DNA from: Thiotrichaceae bacterium UBA973
Lineage (GTDB): Bacteria > Pseudomonadota > Gammaproteobacteria > Eutrophobiales > Eutrophobiaceae
Assembly: GCA_002292815.1 (NCBI GenBank)
Contig: DBBX01000019.1
Span: forward strand, 124,001-188,000
DNA: 64,000 nucleotides
Direction of reading: 5' to 3'
A model generated the notes under the pieces. It saw nothing but the letters and a program-made list of their open reading frames with translations, was not told where the DNA came from and did not search any database. Positions 1 to 9,027 of this stretch are shown here, piece after piece. The translations under genes and the position numbers were made by a program. Numbering within the stretch: the first letter of the stretch is position 1; each line of letters starts with the position of its first letter.

Positions 1-680
1 AAAGCCACCTCTCTGGATTGCACCAATTTACTGATAGAGCCCGGTGACATTTGATCATCGATTCCGGTAGTGCCTGTATAGGCATCCTTGGGAAGACCCC
101 ATAGAGGACCATTTATGCGCGGAAATAATATAAACAAGACCAATAAGATCGGTATCGACTGTATTAATAGAGTTGATGAAAGTTTAAAACGTTGGAACAG
201 GGTGAGCTGTTGCTCGGTATCATTAAAATTAATTAAGCCGGCAGTCATAATAATGATGACAATCATCATGTATGCTGCTGTAGGAATAGTCTGGCTATAA
301 AAGAAGTTTGTGATGATCAGGAAATAACCAAGATACGTGCTGATATAGAAATCACGCTTAGACTTACTTTCAAAGACCTTAAACGCCGCTAGCATTACTA
401 ATAGTGCGACACCGACATCACGCCCGGCCAGCGTTCCGTAATTTCCATAGATAATAAAGACACCACCAATCATTATGATCAAGCGGGCTATATTGATGGT
501 GGATTTTTTATTCGACCAGAACAAGGGTAAGCGGAGTGGGATATAAATACGGGCCAGTAATAAACTGACATGTAATATTGGAATCCAGATCGGCAAGCGT
601 TGCCAATGTGGAAAACTGGCCAAGGCTAAGCCAAGTGCAAGCCACATTACTTTATTAATACTTAGCTCTTGATTAGTCAT
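1..680 (-). CDS. Transglutaminase-like TgpA membrane protein, N-terminal part (partial)
   Basis: The reverse strand is open from an ATG at 678-680 to the left edge, giving about 226 residues without a stop, so only the start of the gene is in the window. The protein begins MTNQELSINKVMWLALG and has several hydrophobic helices separated by short basic loops. It then ends in a segment like the DUF3488 region of TgpA-type proteins (PRINGPLWGLPKDAYTGTTG), which precedes the periplasmic transglutaminase domain. The start overlaps the DUF58 stop codon by one base, so translation is probably coupled. MoxR, DUF58 and TgpA form a common trio. The trio is thought to act in envelope or peptide processing, but its substrate is not known. 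The catalytic domain lies outside the window. Confidence 0.85.
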   Translation of the reverse strand, partial: MTNQELSINKVMWLALGLALASFPHWQRLPIWIPILHVSLLLARIYIPLRLPLFWSNKKSTINIARLIIMIGGVFIIYGNYGTLAGRDVGVALLVMLAAFKVFESKSKRDFYISTYLGYFLIITNFFYSQTIPTAAYMMIVIIIMTAGLINFNDTEQQLTLFQRFKLSSTLLIQSIPILLVLFILFPRINGPLWGLPKDAYTGTTGIDDQMSPGSISKLVQSREVA

Positions 681-1666
681 TACTGATTTCCGTAACGCGC
701 TAATGCTTCAAGACAATGTTCTTTGTGATGGCTTCCCAGACCGGGATCAATTTTCGTGTCAGGGATCTCTAATCCATAATGAATATCTGCTTTTTCAGCA
801 AGTAATACCCAGTAACATAATTGAGATAAGCATGACTCAACGTCATTGATGTATGCAACCGTATTCCAGCTTAGCATTAATGTTTGTGAACCTTTACCGC
901 TGAATTGCTTTACCAGTAAGCCCTGCTCTCTTGCATATGCCTTCCATGCTATAGAGTTAACCGGATCACCTGGCCGGTATTTTCTAAACCCAGAGAAGTC
1001 ATCTGTACCCGCTTGCATTCCATAGTCCACGTTTTCTTTTTGTAATGAGTTTAGTGGTAATTGTTTATCGCCCTTGGCGGCAGGATAAACCAGACAATGA
1101 AACTCAGGTTCGAAATATGCCCATGCGCTAAACAGACCTAATGGAAAATTTGTGGATAGTTTCAAACGTTCTAACTTTAATATGCCGCGCGCACTAGTTT
1201 TAACAGGGTAGTGTATTGTTGATGGTTTCCCTGCTTCAACGCTAATCGAAGCGATATGGCCTTGTTTTCTTTTGCGAAATAATCTTTTTGCGGTGGCATA
1301 AGATTCTAGTTGTATAGCGTATCTTGCCAGACTTAGTCGATTATCAAGTTGTATGGGAAACAAAGCTTGTTGACCGGCAAAGACAGCTTTGGGCAGCGTA
1401 GAGCTAAGTATCAAACCTGTCAGGTTACGATAAGTGTGTATCATACAAACCAGCCCCAGACTGGCGAGTAAAAAACAAAGCATAAACGCCATACTGTTGT
1501 TGTAGTTTATGGCACCTAATAACATAACGATCAGCATCAACGCATATAGCCAACCTTGGAGGGTGGGAAATATGTAAACACGTTGACGTTTTAGTTGCTT
1601 AGATAAAACTCCGGTGATGCCAGAAGGATCAACGGGTGGACGCTCTAATACAACCGACATTCCCAT
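680..1666 (-). CDS. DUF58 domain protein
   Basis: The 328-residue product has two hydrophobic segments near residues 35-78 and, around residue 220, the DUF58 signature with the sequence DFSGFRKYRPGDP followed by SIAWKAYAR. DUF58 proteins have a von Willebrand A-like fold and act with MoxR ATPases, whose genes usually lie directly upstream, as here (2-bp gap). Two in-frame ATG codons (1666 and 1660) are possible starts. The role is presumably assembly or activation of an envelope complex with MoxR and the downstream transglutaminase. The family is clear; the precise function is not. Confidence 0.88.
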   Translation of the reverse strand: MGMSVVLERPPVDPSGITGVLSKQLKRQRVYIFPTLQGWLYALMLIVMLLGAINYNNSMAFMLCFLLASLGLVCMIHTYRNLTGLILSSTLPKAVFAGQQALFPIQLDNRLSLARYAIQLESYATAKRLFRKRKQGHIASISVEAGKPSTIHYPVKTSARGILKLERLKLSTNFPLGLFSAWAYFEPEFHCLVYPAAKGDKQLPLNSLQKENVDYGMQAGTDDFSGFRKYRPGDPVNSIAWKAYAREQGLLVKQFSGKGSQTLMLSWNTVAYINDVESCLSQLCYWVLLAEKADIHYGLEIPDTKIDPGLGSHHKEHCLEALARYGNQ

Positions 1667-1668
1667 TA

Positions 1669-2622
1669 CTAGGGAATAGGGACGTTTTGAATTAAGTGTT
1701 CCGCAGCTTGTAATGCCTGTTTGTCTGAAACTTCATCAACGAATTGAAGGCGATGGCCGATGACGCTGGGCAAGATGGCTTGTATATCTTCTGGCAACAC
1801 ATGTTGGTGTGAATGAATGAGTGCCCACGCCTTTGCCGCACTTAACACAGCAATGCCGGCACGTGGTGATAGGCCATGTAGATAGTTACCAGAGCTGCGG
1901 CTGAATTCAAGTAAGTCTTGCAGGTAATCAAGTATGGCGCCAGCAGCATGAACATGTTCCAGTTGCTTTTGTATTTGTATTAATTCATCGCCGGATAATA
2001 CGGGCTGAATATTTTCCAGTAACTCTTTTCGATCTTTGCCATTTAATAATTCACGTTCAGCAACATTGTCTGGATAACCTAACGCTATTCGCATCAGGAA
2101 ACGATCCAGTTGGGATTCAGGTAACGGGTAAGTGCCTATCTGATTCTGTGGGTTTTGTGTGGCAATGACAAAAAATGGATTAGGTAGTGCTCGAGTTTCG
2201 TTGTCGACAGTGACTTGGTATTCTGCCATGGCTTCTAGTAAAGCACTTTGTGTTCTCGGCGTTGCACGATTGATTTCATCTGCTAGCAGGACATTCGAAA
2301 AAACAGGCCCCGGATGGAAATCAAACTTACTAGTGTCGCGGTTAAAAACGGAAACGCCGAGTATATCTGCTGGTAATAAGTCACTGGTGAATTGAATACG
2401 TTGGTAGTTCAAGCCTAATACTTTAGCAAGCGTGTGAGCGAGCGTTGTTTTGCCAACACCAGGCGTGTCTTCTATTAATAAATGACCTTTGGCAATCAAG
2501 CAGGCCAAGGCAAGTTTGATCGCATTGTTCTTGCCGAGAATTATTTCGCCAATGGCATCAATGACATTATCAAGCTTGGCAGTACTAGCTGATGATGAAT
2601 TAATGTCTTCATTCATGTTCAT
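1669..2622 (-). CDS. MoxR-family AAA+ ATPase
   Basis: This is a 317-residue AAA+ protein of normal MoxR length. Walker A (EDTPGVGKTT) lies at residues 51-60 and Walker B (VLLADE) at 111-116, followed by the sensor region with ATQNP. The C-terminal lid contains the LSPRAG motif typical of MoxR. MoxR ATPases are chaperone-like proteins that activate or assemble partner complexes, often through VWA or DUF58 proteins. The DUF58 gene follows 2 bp downstream, and pmbA ends about 9 bp upstream, so the four genes probably form one transcript. ATG codons at 2622 and 2616 are both possible starts. Confidence 0.92.
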   Translation of the reverse strand: MNMNEDINSSSASTAKLDNVIDAIGEIILGKNNAIKLALACLIAKGHLLIEDTPGVGKTTLAHTLAKVLGLNYQRIQFTSDLLPADILGVSVFNRDTSKFDFHPGPVFSNVLLADEINRATPRTQSALLEAMAEYQVTVDNETRALPNPFFVIATQNPQNQIGTYPLPESQLDRFLMRIALGYPDNVAERELLNGKDRKELLENIQPVLSGDELIQIQKQLEHVHAAGAILDYLQDLLEFSRSSGNYLHGLSPRAGIAVLSAAKAWALIHSHQHVLPEDIQAILPSVIGHRLQFVDEVSDKQALQAAEHLIQNVPIP

Positions 2623-2631
2623 GATTTACGC

Positions 2632-3981
2632 TTATTCTCCTGCAACAGTCATTGCATCGATCATGACGGAACCGGTCAACACATTCCCTCGCGGGTCAAC
2701 ATCATTACCGATACTAGTAATGTTTTTATACATGTCAATTAAATTACCGGCAACAGTGATCTCCTCAACGGGATAAACCAGCTCGCCATTCTCTACCCAG
2801 AAACCTGATGCCCCACGGGAATAATCCCCGGTCACCTGATTAACACCAAAGCCAATCATGTCGGTTATCAATAAACCGGTATTCATTTCTTTAATCATAT
2901 TGTCTAGATTATTTTGGCCAGACTCAATAACAAGGTTGTGTACACCACCTGCATTACCCGTGGTTTGCAATCCAAGCTTACGTGCAGAGTAACCACTCAA
3001 AACATAATCCTGAAGTATGCCGTCTTTAATAATGTCGCGTGCCTTGGTTGCGACACCGTCATTATCAAACGGGGCACTACCCAAGGCTTTCTTTATATGT
3101 GGTTGTTCACGTATATTGATATGGTCTGCGAACACTTGTTCGCCTTTTTTATCCAGCAAAAAACTGGCTCGGCGGTAGAGGCTACCACCAGCGATCGCTG
3201 TAATGAATGCTGAGAAAAGACCCGATGCGACGGGTGCTTCAAAGATAACTGGGACCTGTCGGGTAGAGAGTTTACGAGAACCTAATCGCGATACGGTTCT
3301 TCTTGCGGCCTCTTTGCTAATATCATTGATGGATTCCAGATCATTAAAGTCGCGCGTCTTGCTATACCAGCCATCACGCTGCATACCATTCTTATCTTCG
3401 GCAATGACCGTACAGTCGATGGTGTGGCTTGACCAGTTCCAGCCATCGATAAAATCATTGGTATTCCCATAAAGATTGATACCTGAATAGGTACTGACCA
3501 CAGAACCATCAGAGTTAGATATACGTTTATCGCAGGCAAATGCGGCTTGCTCACATTCAATAGCCAGATTGATAGCCGCTTCTGGTGAAATAGACCAGGG
3601 ATGATACAAATCAAGGTCAGGGACTTCTGTTGCCATGAGTTCAGGTTCGATTAGACCGGCACAATCGTCACGACTGGCATGTTGCGCAATTCTGATGGCT
3701 GCTTGTACAGACTCCTTCAATGCGGTTTCACTAAAGTCGGAGCTGCTGGCATTACCTTTTTGACCGTCGATATAAACAGTAATCCCCAGTCCTTTATCAC
3801 GCTCGTATTCGAGCTTATCGATCTCGCCTTTACGGACATTGGCAGATAAACCAGACCCAGCACCAATATCGGCTTCTGCCGAAGTGGCACCCATTGCCTT
3901 TGCCTGAGTTAAAACGGAATCAATGATGCGGATGAGTTCATCACGATTATCAGATAATGCGCTTGAATTGATAGCTTCCAT
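2632..3981 (-). CDS. pmbA: Metalloprotease PmbA (TldE)
   Basis: The 449-residue product matches the PmbA/TldE half of the TldD-TldE protease in length and pattern. It has the glycine-rich N-terminal region around GSGLSANVRKGEID and the conserved C-terminal block GFGVNQVTGDYSRGASGFWV near residue 385. In E. coli the TldD/TldE heterodimer cleaves unfolded peptides, matures microcin B17 and degrades the CcdA antitoxin. The metal site is in TldD, and tldD is not in this window. The gene is first in a minus-strand run with moxR and diverges from uvrD across about 105 bp. Confidence 0.93.
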   Translation of the reverse strand: MEAINSSALSDNRDELIRIIDSVLTQAKAMGATSAEADIGAGSGLSANVRKGEIDKLEYERDKGLGITVYIDGQKGNASSSDFSETALKESVQAAIRIAQHASRDDCAGLIEPELMATEVPDLDLYHPWSISPEAAINLAIECEQAAFACDKRISNSDGSVVSTYSGINLYGNTNDFIDGWNWSSHTIDCTVIAEDKNGMQRDGWYSKTRDFNDLESINDISKEAARRTVSRLGSRKLSTRQVPVIFEAPVASGLFSAFITAIAGGSLYRRASFLLDKKGEQVFADHINIREQPHIKKALGSAPFDNDGVATKARDIIKDGILQDYVLSGYSARKLGLQTTGNAGGVHNLVIESGQNNLDNMIKEMNTGLLITDMIGFGVNQVTGDYSRGASGFWVENGELVYPVEEITVAGNLIDMYKNITSIGNDVDPRGNVLTGSVMIDAMTVAGE

Positions 3982-4086
3982 AATTATTTATTATTAATGC
4001 TTTATAAAGTGAGTATTCTAACATTCAGTTCGATTCATTTAGCAGTTTAATTCAATAGTCTGATGGTTTTGCGTACAATCCGTTCC

Positions 4087-6252
4087 ATGGATATTTCTCA
4101 TGTGCTCGATCCCCTGAATACTGATCAACGCGAAGCCGTCGGCGCACCAGCTGGCAATATGTTGGTATTAGCTGGTGCCGGCAGTGGCAAAACCCGTGTA
4201 TTAGTGCATCGGATTGCCTGGTATATCGAAACGGGCCAGGCCAGCCCATACAGTATTATGGCTGTGACCTTCACCAATAAAGCTGCGGCAGAGATGCGCA
4301 CTCGGATTGAAAATTTATTAGGTCAATCAATTAGAGGCATGTGGGTGGGCACTTTCCACAGTCTGGCGCATCGTTTATTGCGCGCACATTGGCAAGAAGC
4401 GGGTTTGCCGCAGAGCTTTCAGATAATAGACAGCGAAGATCAATTCCGCATGATCCGTCGTCTGGTGCGTTCTATGATGATAGATGAATCACAATACCCG
4501 CCAAGGGAAGCACAGTGGTTTATTAATGCGCGCAAGGATGAAGGTCTTAGGCCAGAACATATTGATGATCATGGTGATGTGACCATTGCGCAGATGGTAC
4601 AGATCTATAAAGCCTATCAAGATGCCTGTGAACGATCGGGTTTGGTTGATTTTGCAGAATTATTGTTGCGTACCTTTGAATTATTTCGTGAACAAGGCGC
4701 TATCCGTGAACATTATCAACATCGGTTTAAACATGTGTTAGTCGATGAGTTTCAAGATACCAATACCCTTCAATATAGTTGGATGAGATTGTTGGTGGGC
4801 AAAGATAGCACCTTGTTTGCTGTCGGTGATGACGACCAATCAATCTATAGTTGGAGAGGAGCCCGCGTTGAAAACATGCAAGCCTTCGAACGAGATTTTG
4901 ATGATACGAAGTTAATAAAACTCGAACAAAATTATCGTTCCACAGCAACCATCTTAAAGGCCGCTAATAAGCTGATCGCAAATAATAATGCGCGTTTAGG
5001 TAAAGATCTTTGGACCGATGGTGAAGATGGTGATCGCATTGGTGTCTACATGGCCTATAACGAAACCGATGAAGCACGTTATGTCATAGATCAAATTCGG
5101 CAAGCACCAGATCAAGGTAAAGAATTTAATGATTTTGCCATTCTATATCGTGTTAGTGCTCAATCGCGCGTTATTGAAGAAGCATTAATGCAGGCACGTA
5201 TACCTTATCGTGTTTATGGTGGCATGCGATTCTACGAACGTGCAGAGATTAAAGATGCGCTCGCCTATGTGCGCCTTGCTCGTTTTAAAGATGATGATGC
5301 TTCGTTTGAACGTATTATCAATACACCAACACGCGGCATTGGTAATCGGACTGTTGAGGAATTGCGTGTTACCGCAAGAAAAGATAATTGCTCTTTGTGG
5401 AAAGCCGCAGAACATATTGTCGAACATAAATTAATGAGTGCGCGCGCTTTAAATGCTCTGGAGCATTTTGTTAATCTCATACAGAAAATGACGGCCGCTG
5501 AATCTGAGGCGACTTTAAATGAACATGTCGATCAGGTTATTCAATTAAGTGGACTAATCGACCATTTTAAAAAAGAAAAAGGTGAAAAAGGTCTGGCGCG
5601 AGTTGAGAATCTGGAAGAACTGGTAACTGCAGCAGGCGAGTTTGAAATAGGTGACGATGAAGAACTTGCCGAGATGGATGCCTTATCTGCATTTATGGCG
5701 CACGCGGCATTAGAGTCAGGCGAAACACAGGCAGGCGATAGTTCTGATTGCGTGCATATGATGACCTTGCATTCCGCAAAAGGTCTAGAGTTTCCCGATG
5801 TCTATCTTGTCGGCATGGAAGAAGGCTTATTTCCACATCAACGCAGTAGTGAAGACCTGGTTCAGTTAGAAGAAGAACGTCGGCTCTGTTATGTCGGTAT
5901 TACACGTGCGAAACAAACACTAACATTAACCCACGCACAACATCGTCGGATGCATGGTTCTGATTACTACCCATCTCCGTCACGGTTTATAGATGAAATC
6001 CCTTCTGAGTTACTTAACGACATTCGTCTAGGCGGTAGTGTTACAGAGTCATTATTCAAGAAGAGTGAAGTCTCAATACCAAATAGCGATGGATCTTTAT
6101 CTCTCGGACAACGCGTGACACATGCCAAGTTTGGCGAAGGCATTGTGCTTAACCTTGAAGGTAGTGGTGGGCATATGCGTATACAAGTTAACTTTGAACA
6201 AGCGGGAAGTAAGTGGCTGGTGGCGTCTTACGCAAACCTACAGCCCGCATAA
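4087..6252 (+). CDS. uvrD: DNA helicase II UvrD
   Basis: This superfamily 1 helicase acts in nucleotide-excision and mismatch repair. Walker A (GAGSGKT) is at residues 30-36, followed by the Walker B-like VDEFQDTN, the GDDDQSIYSWRGA motif, and the C-terminal VYLVGMEEGLFPH and RLCYVGITRAK motifs. I chose the ATG at 4087 because the product then begins MDISHVLDPLN and is 721 residues long, very close to E. coli UvrD (720). An in-frame upstream codon at 4063 would add eight residues with no family match. The C-terminal domain after residue 650 ends with the HAKFGEGIVLNLEGSG segment typical of UvrD/PcrA. Confidence 0.96.
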   Translation: MDISHVLDPLNTDQREAVGAPAGNMLVLAGAGSGKTRVLVHRIAWYIETGQASPYSIMAVTFTNKAAAEMRTRIENLLGQSIRGMWVGTFHSLAHRLLRAHWQEAGLPQSFQIIDSEDQFRMIRRLVRSMMIDESQYPPREAQWFINARKDEGLRPEHIDDHGDVTIAQMVQIYKAYQDACERSGLVDFAELLLRTFELFREQGAIREHYQHRFKHVLVDEFQDTNTLQYSWMRLLVGKDSTLFAVGDDDQSIYSWRGARVENMQAFERDFDDTKLIKLEQNYRSTATILKAANKLIANNNARLGKDLWTDGEDGDRIGVYMAYNETDEARYVIDQIRQAPDQGKEFNDFAILYRVSAQSRVIEEALMQARIPYRVYGGMRFYERAEIKDALAYVRLARFKDDDASFERIINTPTRGIGNRTVEELRVTARKDNCSLWKAAEHIVEHKLMSARALNALEHFVNLIQKMTAAESEATLNEHVDQVIQLSGLIDHFKKEKGEKGLARVENLEELVTAAGEFEIGDDEELAEMDALSAFMAHAALESGETQAGDSSDCVHMMTLHSAKGLEFPDVYLVGMEEGLFPHQRSSEDLVQLEEERRLCYVGITRAKQTLTLTHAQHRRMHGSDYYPSPSRFIDEIPSELLNDIRLGGSVTESLFKKSEVSIPNSDGSLSLGQRVTHAKFGEGIVLNLEGSGGHMRIQVNFEQAGSKWLVASYANLQPA

Positions 6253-6403
6253 CAATGGCTATTTCATCCGATTACTTCGTTATAATACTTTTTGCGATGC
6301 TCATTGATACATGTCAATTCCGCTTCTCAGAAGCATTATGCCTCGTACTCGAATAAACTAGCTCATTCTTAAAAAATTATAATTAGTTAGAGAAGGAAAA
6401 ATC

Positions 6404-6958
6404 ATGGCGGCAGAGACAGATAACATTATTCAACATTTTAAGTCTTATTTTGAAGGGCATGACTATGAGTTGATGTCCTGGGATACCGGGCCCATTAAAA
6501 ACATTATCCCTGAGTTCCAGGTGATAAAGTTTTCACCAGGTAAGAAATGTGACCAGTGGGTTTATTGTTCGGTGGGCACATCGAAAATTAATCATGAAAC
6601 AGCTGGTCGATATGAGTTTATTGTTATCGCTCCTATTGAGACAGAACGCATGGTGCAAATGCTGGCAATGGTGACCTACTTCCATTCGCTACATGGGCTT
6701 GAATATACTGACACAGTACCTATCGGTGAACCTTGGTTAGAAGGGTCACTTTGTGAAAATTGGTTAGTCTCATTACCATACTCGTTTGATCAATCACTTG
6801 AATTAATTCCGACTAATCGTACACGTGTCGCGTGTTTAATACCTATAAGCGGTGCTGAACGTGAATATATAGCAGAGAATGGATTGGAAGCACTTGAGCA
6901 ACAATTTGATGAAGTAGAATTAAAACATTGGGAAATAGATAGAGTCTCTGTGATTTGA
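6404..6958 (+). CDS. Suppressor-of-fused (SUFU) domain protein
   Basis: The 184-residue soluble protein resembles bacterial SUFU-domain proteins: an N-terminal region predicting FPGKKCDQWVY-like strands (here SPGKKCDQWVYCSVGTSK), then a middle hydrophobic stretch, a PIGEPWLEGS turn, and a C-terminal acidic helix (EYIAENGLEALEQQFDE). No catalytic motif is visible and no signal peptide. Bacterial members have no established biochemical role; some are found near toxin immunity loci, but no toxin gene is evident here. The ATG at 6404 has a good ribosome site (GAAGGA) about 8 bases upstream. The gene stands alone between uvrD and the DctP gene. Confidence 0.7.
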   Translation: MAAETDNIIQHFKSYFEGHDYELMSWDTGPIKNIIPEFQVIKFSPGKKCDQWVYCSVGTSKINHETAGRYEFIVIAPIETERMVQMLAMVTYFHSLHGLEYTDTVPIGEPWLEGSLCENWLVSLPYSFDQSLELIPTNRTRVACLIPISGAEREYIAENGLEALEQQFDEVELKHWEIDRVSVI

Positions 6959-7017
6959 AATCGTAGCAAGAGACTGTATGCCTGGCAGGCAGAATTTACT
7001 AAAGGTAAAAATTATTT

Positions 7018-8121
7018 ATGAACAAATGCAATATCATTTTATATGTATTACTCACGTTAGTTTTAACGGCTTGCGGTGGTGCATCTGAGTCCGAAGTTAG
7101 TAGTGAAATCGGCGCTGATCTCTCTAAAAAGTTTAAGTGGAAGATGGTGACGACCTGGCCGGCTAATTTTCCAATATTTCAGGAAGGCGCAGAACGGTTT
7201 GCTGATGATGTACGTACGATGAGTAATAATCGTTTGGATATTCATGTCTATGCCGGTGGTGAACTTGTTCCTGCATTACAGGTATTTGATGCTGTTTCGG
7301 CAGGAACAGTTGAGATGGGGCATGGTTCACCCTATTACTGGGCGGGTAAGGTGCCCGAGGCGCAATTCTTTTCATCCGTGCCATTTGGCATGACTGCCAA
7401 GGGGATGAATGCCTGGTTGTATAATGCGGGCGGCCTTGAACTTTGGAACGAGATCTATAAACCATTTAATTTAATGGCCTTCCCAATGGGTAATACCGGT
7501 GTGCAAATGGGAGGATGGTTTAATAAGCAGATCAATTCAATGGAAGATATTAAGGGATTGCGCATGCGTATCCCGGGACTGGGTGGCAAGGTATTTAAAA
7601 AGGCCGGTGGCAATCCAGTTTTAATGGCGGGTAGTGAAGTCTATACGGCCTTGGAACGCGGCACTATTGATGCGACTGAATGGGTAGGGCCGTTTCATGA
7701 TATGCGCTTGGGTCTTAATCGTGCTGCCAATTTTTATTATTATCCTGGCTGGCATGAGCCGGGTACGGTCTTTGAATTGATGATCAATAACTCAAAATGG
7801 TCTTTATTACCAAAGGATTTACAGAAGATCGTCGAGACTGCAGCGGCGGCAACCAGTGAATGGATTTATGCGCAGATGGAGTTTCATAATCAACAGGCTT
7901 TAGCCGAGCTTAAGACGAAACAAAATGTACAGATCCTTGAGTTTCCGGAGGAGGTATTGTCTAGCTTAAAACGTCTGACCAAGGAAACGCTTGATGAAGA
8001 GGCTGCCGCTAGCCCAGCGTTCAAACGAGTTTATGATGCGTATGAGAATTTTCGAGCCAACTATGCGGGTTGGGATGAATTATCTGACGAATCTTATCAG
8101 GCGAGTTTAAGGCTGCAATAG
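7018..8121 (+). CDS. TRAP transporter solute-binding lipoprotein (DctP family)
   Basis: The 367-residue protein has a lipoprotein signal with the lipobox LTAC (Cys19), so it is predicted to be membrane-anchored in the periplasm. The rest matches the DctP/TakP family of TRAP binding proteins, for example FKWKMVTTWPANFPIFQEGAERFADDV near the N terminus, MRIPGLGGKVFKKAGGNPV in the ligand domain and ALERGTIDATEWVGPFHD, where an acidic/aromatic ligand site is common. The TKWH-type loop appears as YPGWHEPGT, typical of the TakP group that binds 2-oxo acids. No DctQ or DctM membrane subunit gene is next to it, so the partner must be elsewhere. A strong terminator follows. Confidence 0.9.
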   Translation: MNKCNIILYVLLTLVLTACGGASESEVSSEIGADLSKKFKWKMVTTWPANFPIFQEGAERFADDVRTMSNNRLDIHVYAGGELVPALQVFDAVSAGTVEMGHGSPYYWAGKVPEAQFFSSVPFGMTAKGMNAWLYNAGGLELWNEIYKPFNLMAFPMGNTGVQMGGWFNKQINSMEDIKGLRMRIPGLGGKVFKKAGGNPVLMAGSEVYTALERGTIDATEWVGPFHDMRLGLNRAANFYYYPGWHEPGTVFELMINNSKWSLLPKDLQKIVETAAAATSEWIYAQMEFHNQQALAELKTKQNVQILEFPEEVLSSLKRLTKETLDEEAAASPAFKRVYDAYENFRANYAGWDELSDESYQASLRLQ

Positions 8122-8145
8122 CCGCTCTTGCGCTAGCGACAGACA

Positions 8146-8158
8146 GTACATCCTGTAC
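8146..8158. repeat. Small hairpin with ACATCC-TGT core
   Basis: The bases GTACATCCTGTAC form a 5-bp stem (GTACA/TGTAC) around TCC. The core resembles the loops of the hairpin cluster further downstream (8226-8398). It lies just before the dctP terminator. Confidence 0.5.
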
Positions 8159-8198
8159 ACAAACAATAAAGGGAGCCTAGGCTCCCTTTATTGTTTGT
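8159..8198. terminator. Long palindromic terminator after dctP
   Basis: A 19-bp perfect stem with a TA centre; the inner part reads GGGAGCC-TA-GGCTCCC and the outer arms are AT-rich (CAATAAA/TTTATTG). Its position 37 bp after the DctP stop fits an intrinsic terminator. The symmetric AT arms would let it work in both directions, towards the minus-strand cytochrome gene as well. Confidence 0.8.
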
Positions 8199-8225
8199 AA
8201 AGATTCACCGCTTCGGACTTGCTCG

Positions 8226-8398
8226 GTAACTATTCCTCGTTACTCTAGCTCCTCGACTTTGTCTCCTGAGTCGTTCTACCTCCTGCATCCGTGCAGTCGT
8301 ACATCTATGTAGTAGTGTCTTCTCGCGGTATCGCCTACACGGAAGTAGGCGCTTATGATTCGTCGTGGAGCAAGAATCATGACACTCCATCTATGGAG
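8226..8398. repeat. Cluster of consecutive short palindromes
   Basis: At least seven small inverted repeats follow one another without coding potential. They are GTAAC/GTTAC (8226-8243), GACT/AGTC (8255-8272), CTGCA/TGCAG (8283-8296), TACAT/ATGTA (8300-8311), GCCTAC/GTAGGC (8333-8350), ATGATTC/GAATCAT (8355-8380) and CTCCAT/ATGGAG (8385-8398). A longer-range AGTGTC/GACACT pair (8314-8319 with 8381-8386) encloses two of them. Three share the 8-base core CATCYRTG: 8286-8293, 8302-8309 and 8388-8395. I see no gene here. Confidence 0.6.
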
Positions 8399-8405
8399 AT
8401 AAAAC

Positions 8406-8924
8406 TTACTGAACTTGTTTTACTATGTAATCAACAGCTGCTTTTACTTCATCATCGCTAAGCGATTGGTTCATTCCTCTAGCCGGCATCATGCCCATAT
8501 CACCTTGAAATCCGTTAATTGCATTGTTATATAAGGTCTCAATGCCTTTTTCTATACGAGGAGCCCATGCGGCGGCATCGCCAGCCTGGGGAATCATTGC
8601 AGCCATAGCAGCTATTCCATGGCACCCCATACAGACACTGTCAAAGACTGTTTTGCCGACATCGCCACTTGCTTCGCCACCGGCTGGAGCCTCTTCTGCG
8701 ACAACCGCTTCAACAACAACTTCTACTTCATCACCAACTGCGGTGACTTGACCTACCGGCTCAGTGATCTTGGCCACCTCTGCTGAGCGCATTTTAGCCT
8801 CTCCTTCGTCATCTGATGCAGCAAACTGCGCGATAACGAAAAATACCACCATCATTACGGCGATAACGCCAAGTGCCAGTGAAAAATTTCTGAAAAATAT
8901 TTTATCTTGTTCTTTACTCATCAT
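8406..8924 (-). CDS. Membrane-anchored cytochrome c5
   Basis: The 172-residue product has an uncleaved-looking N-terminal membrane helix (residues about 15-36), an acidic, alanine- and valine-rich linker (about 45-90), and one class I cytochrome c domain. The heme motif CMGCH is at residues 98-102 and the sixth-ligand loop reads GMMPARG. The domain is of the c5 type, with a short loop after the heme motif. It should sit on the periplasmic face and carry electrons between respiratory complexes, probably to a terminal oxidase. The gene is monocistronic. MMSK offers two adjacent start codons. Confidence 0.88.
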   Translation of the reverse strand: MMSKEQDKIFFRNFSLALGVIAVMMVVFFVIAQFAASDDEGEAKMRSAEVAKITEPVGQVTAVGDEVEVVVEAVVAEEAPAGGEASGDVGKTVFDSVCMGCHGIAAMAAMIPQAGDAAAWAPRIEKGIETLYNNAINGFQGDMGMMPARGMNQSLSDDEVKAAVDYIVKQVQ

Positions 8925-9027
8925 TTATCCCCAAGGGTGTGTCCTAAAAATTCGGTGTTTCTATATTTAAGTGGCAAAAGTATACCTATTGTCTGCATCC
9001 GTGGGAATACTCGACATTCGTGTGATC

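Noticed and set aside
88..300. Open frame on the plus strand near the left edge
   Set aside because: The opposite strand codes for a long TgpA-like protein across the same bases, with good codon pattern.
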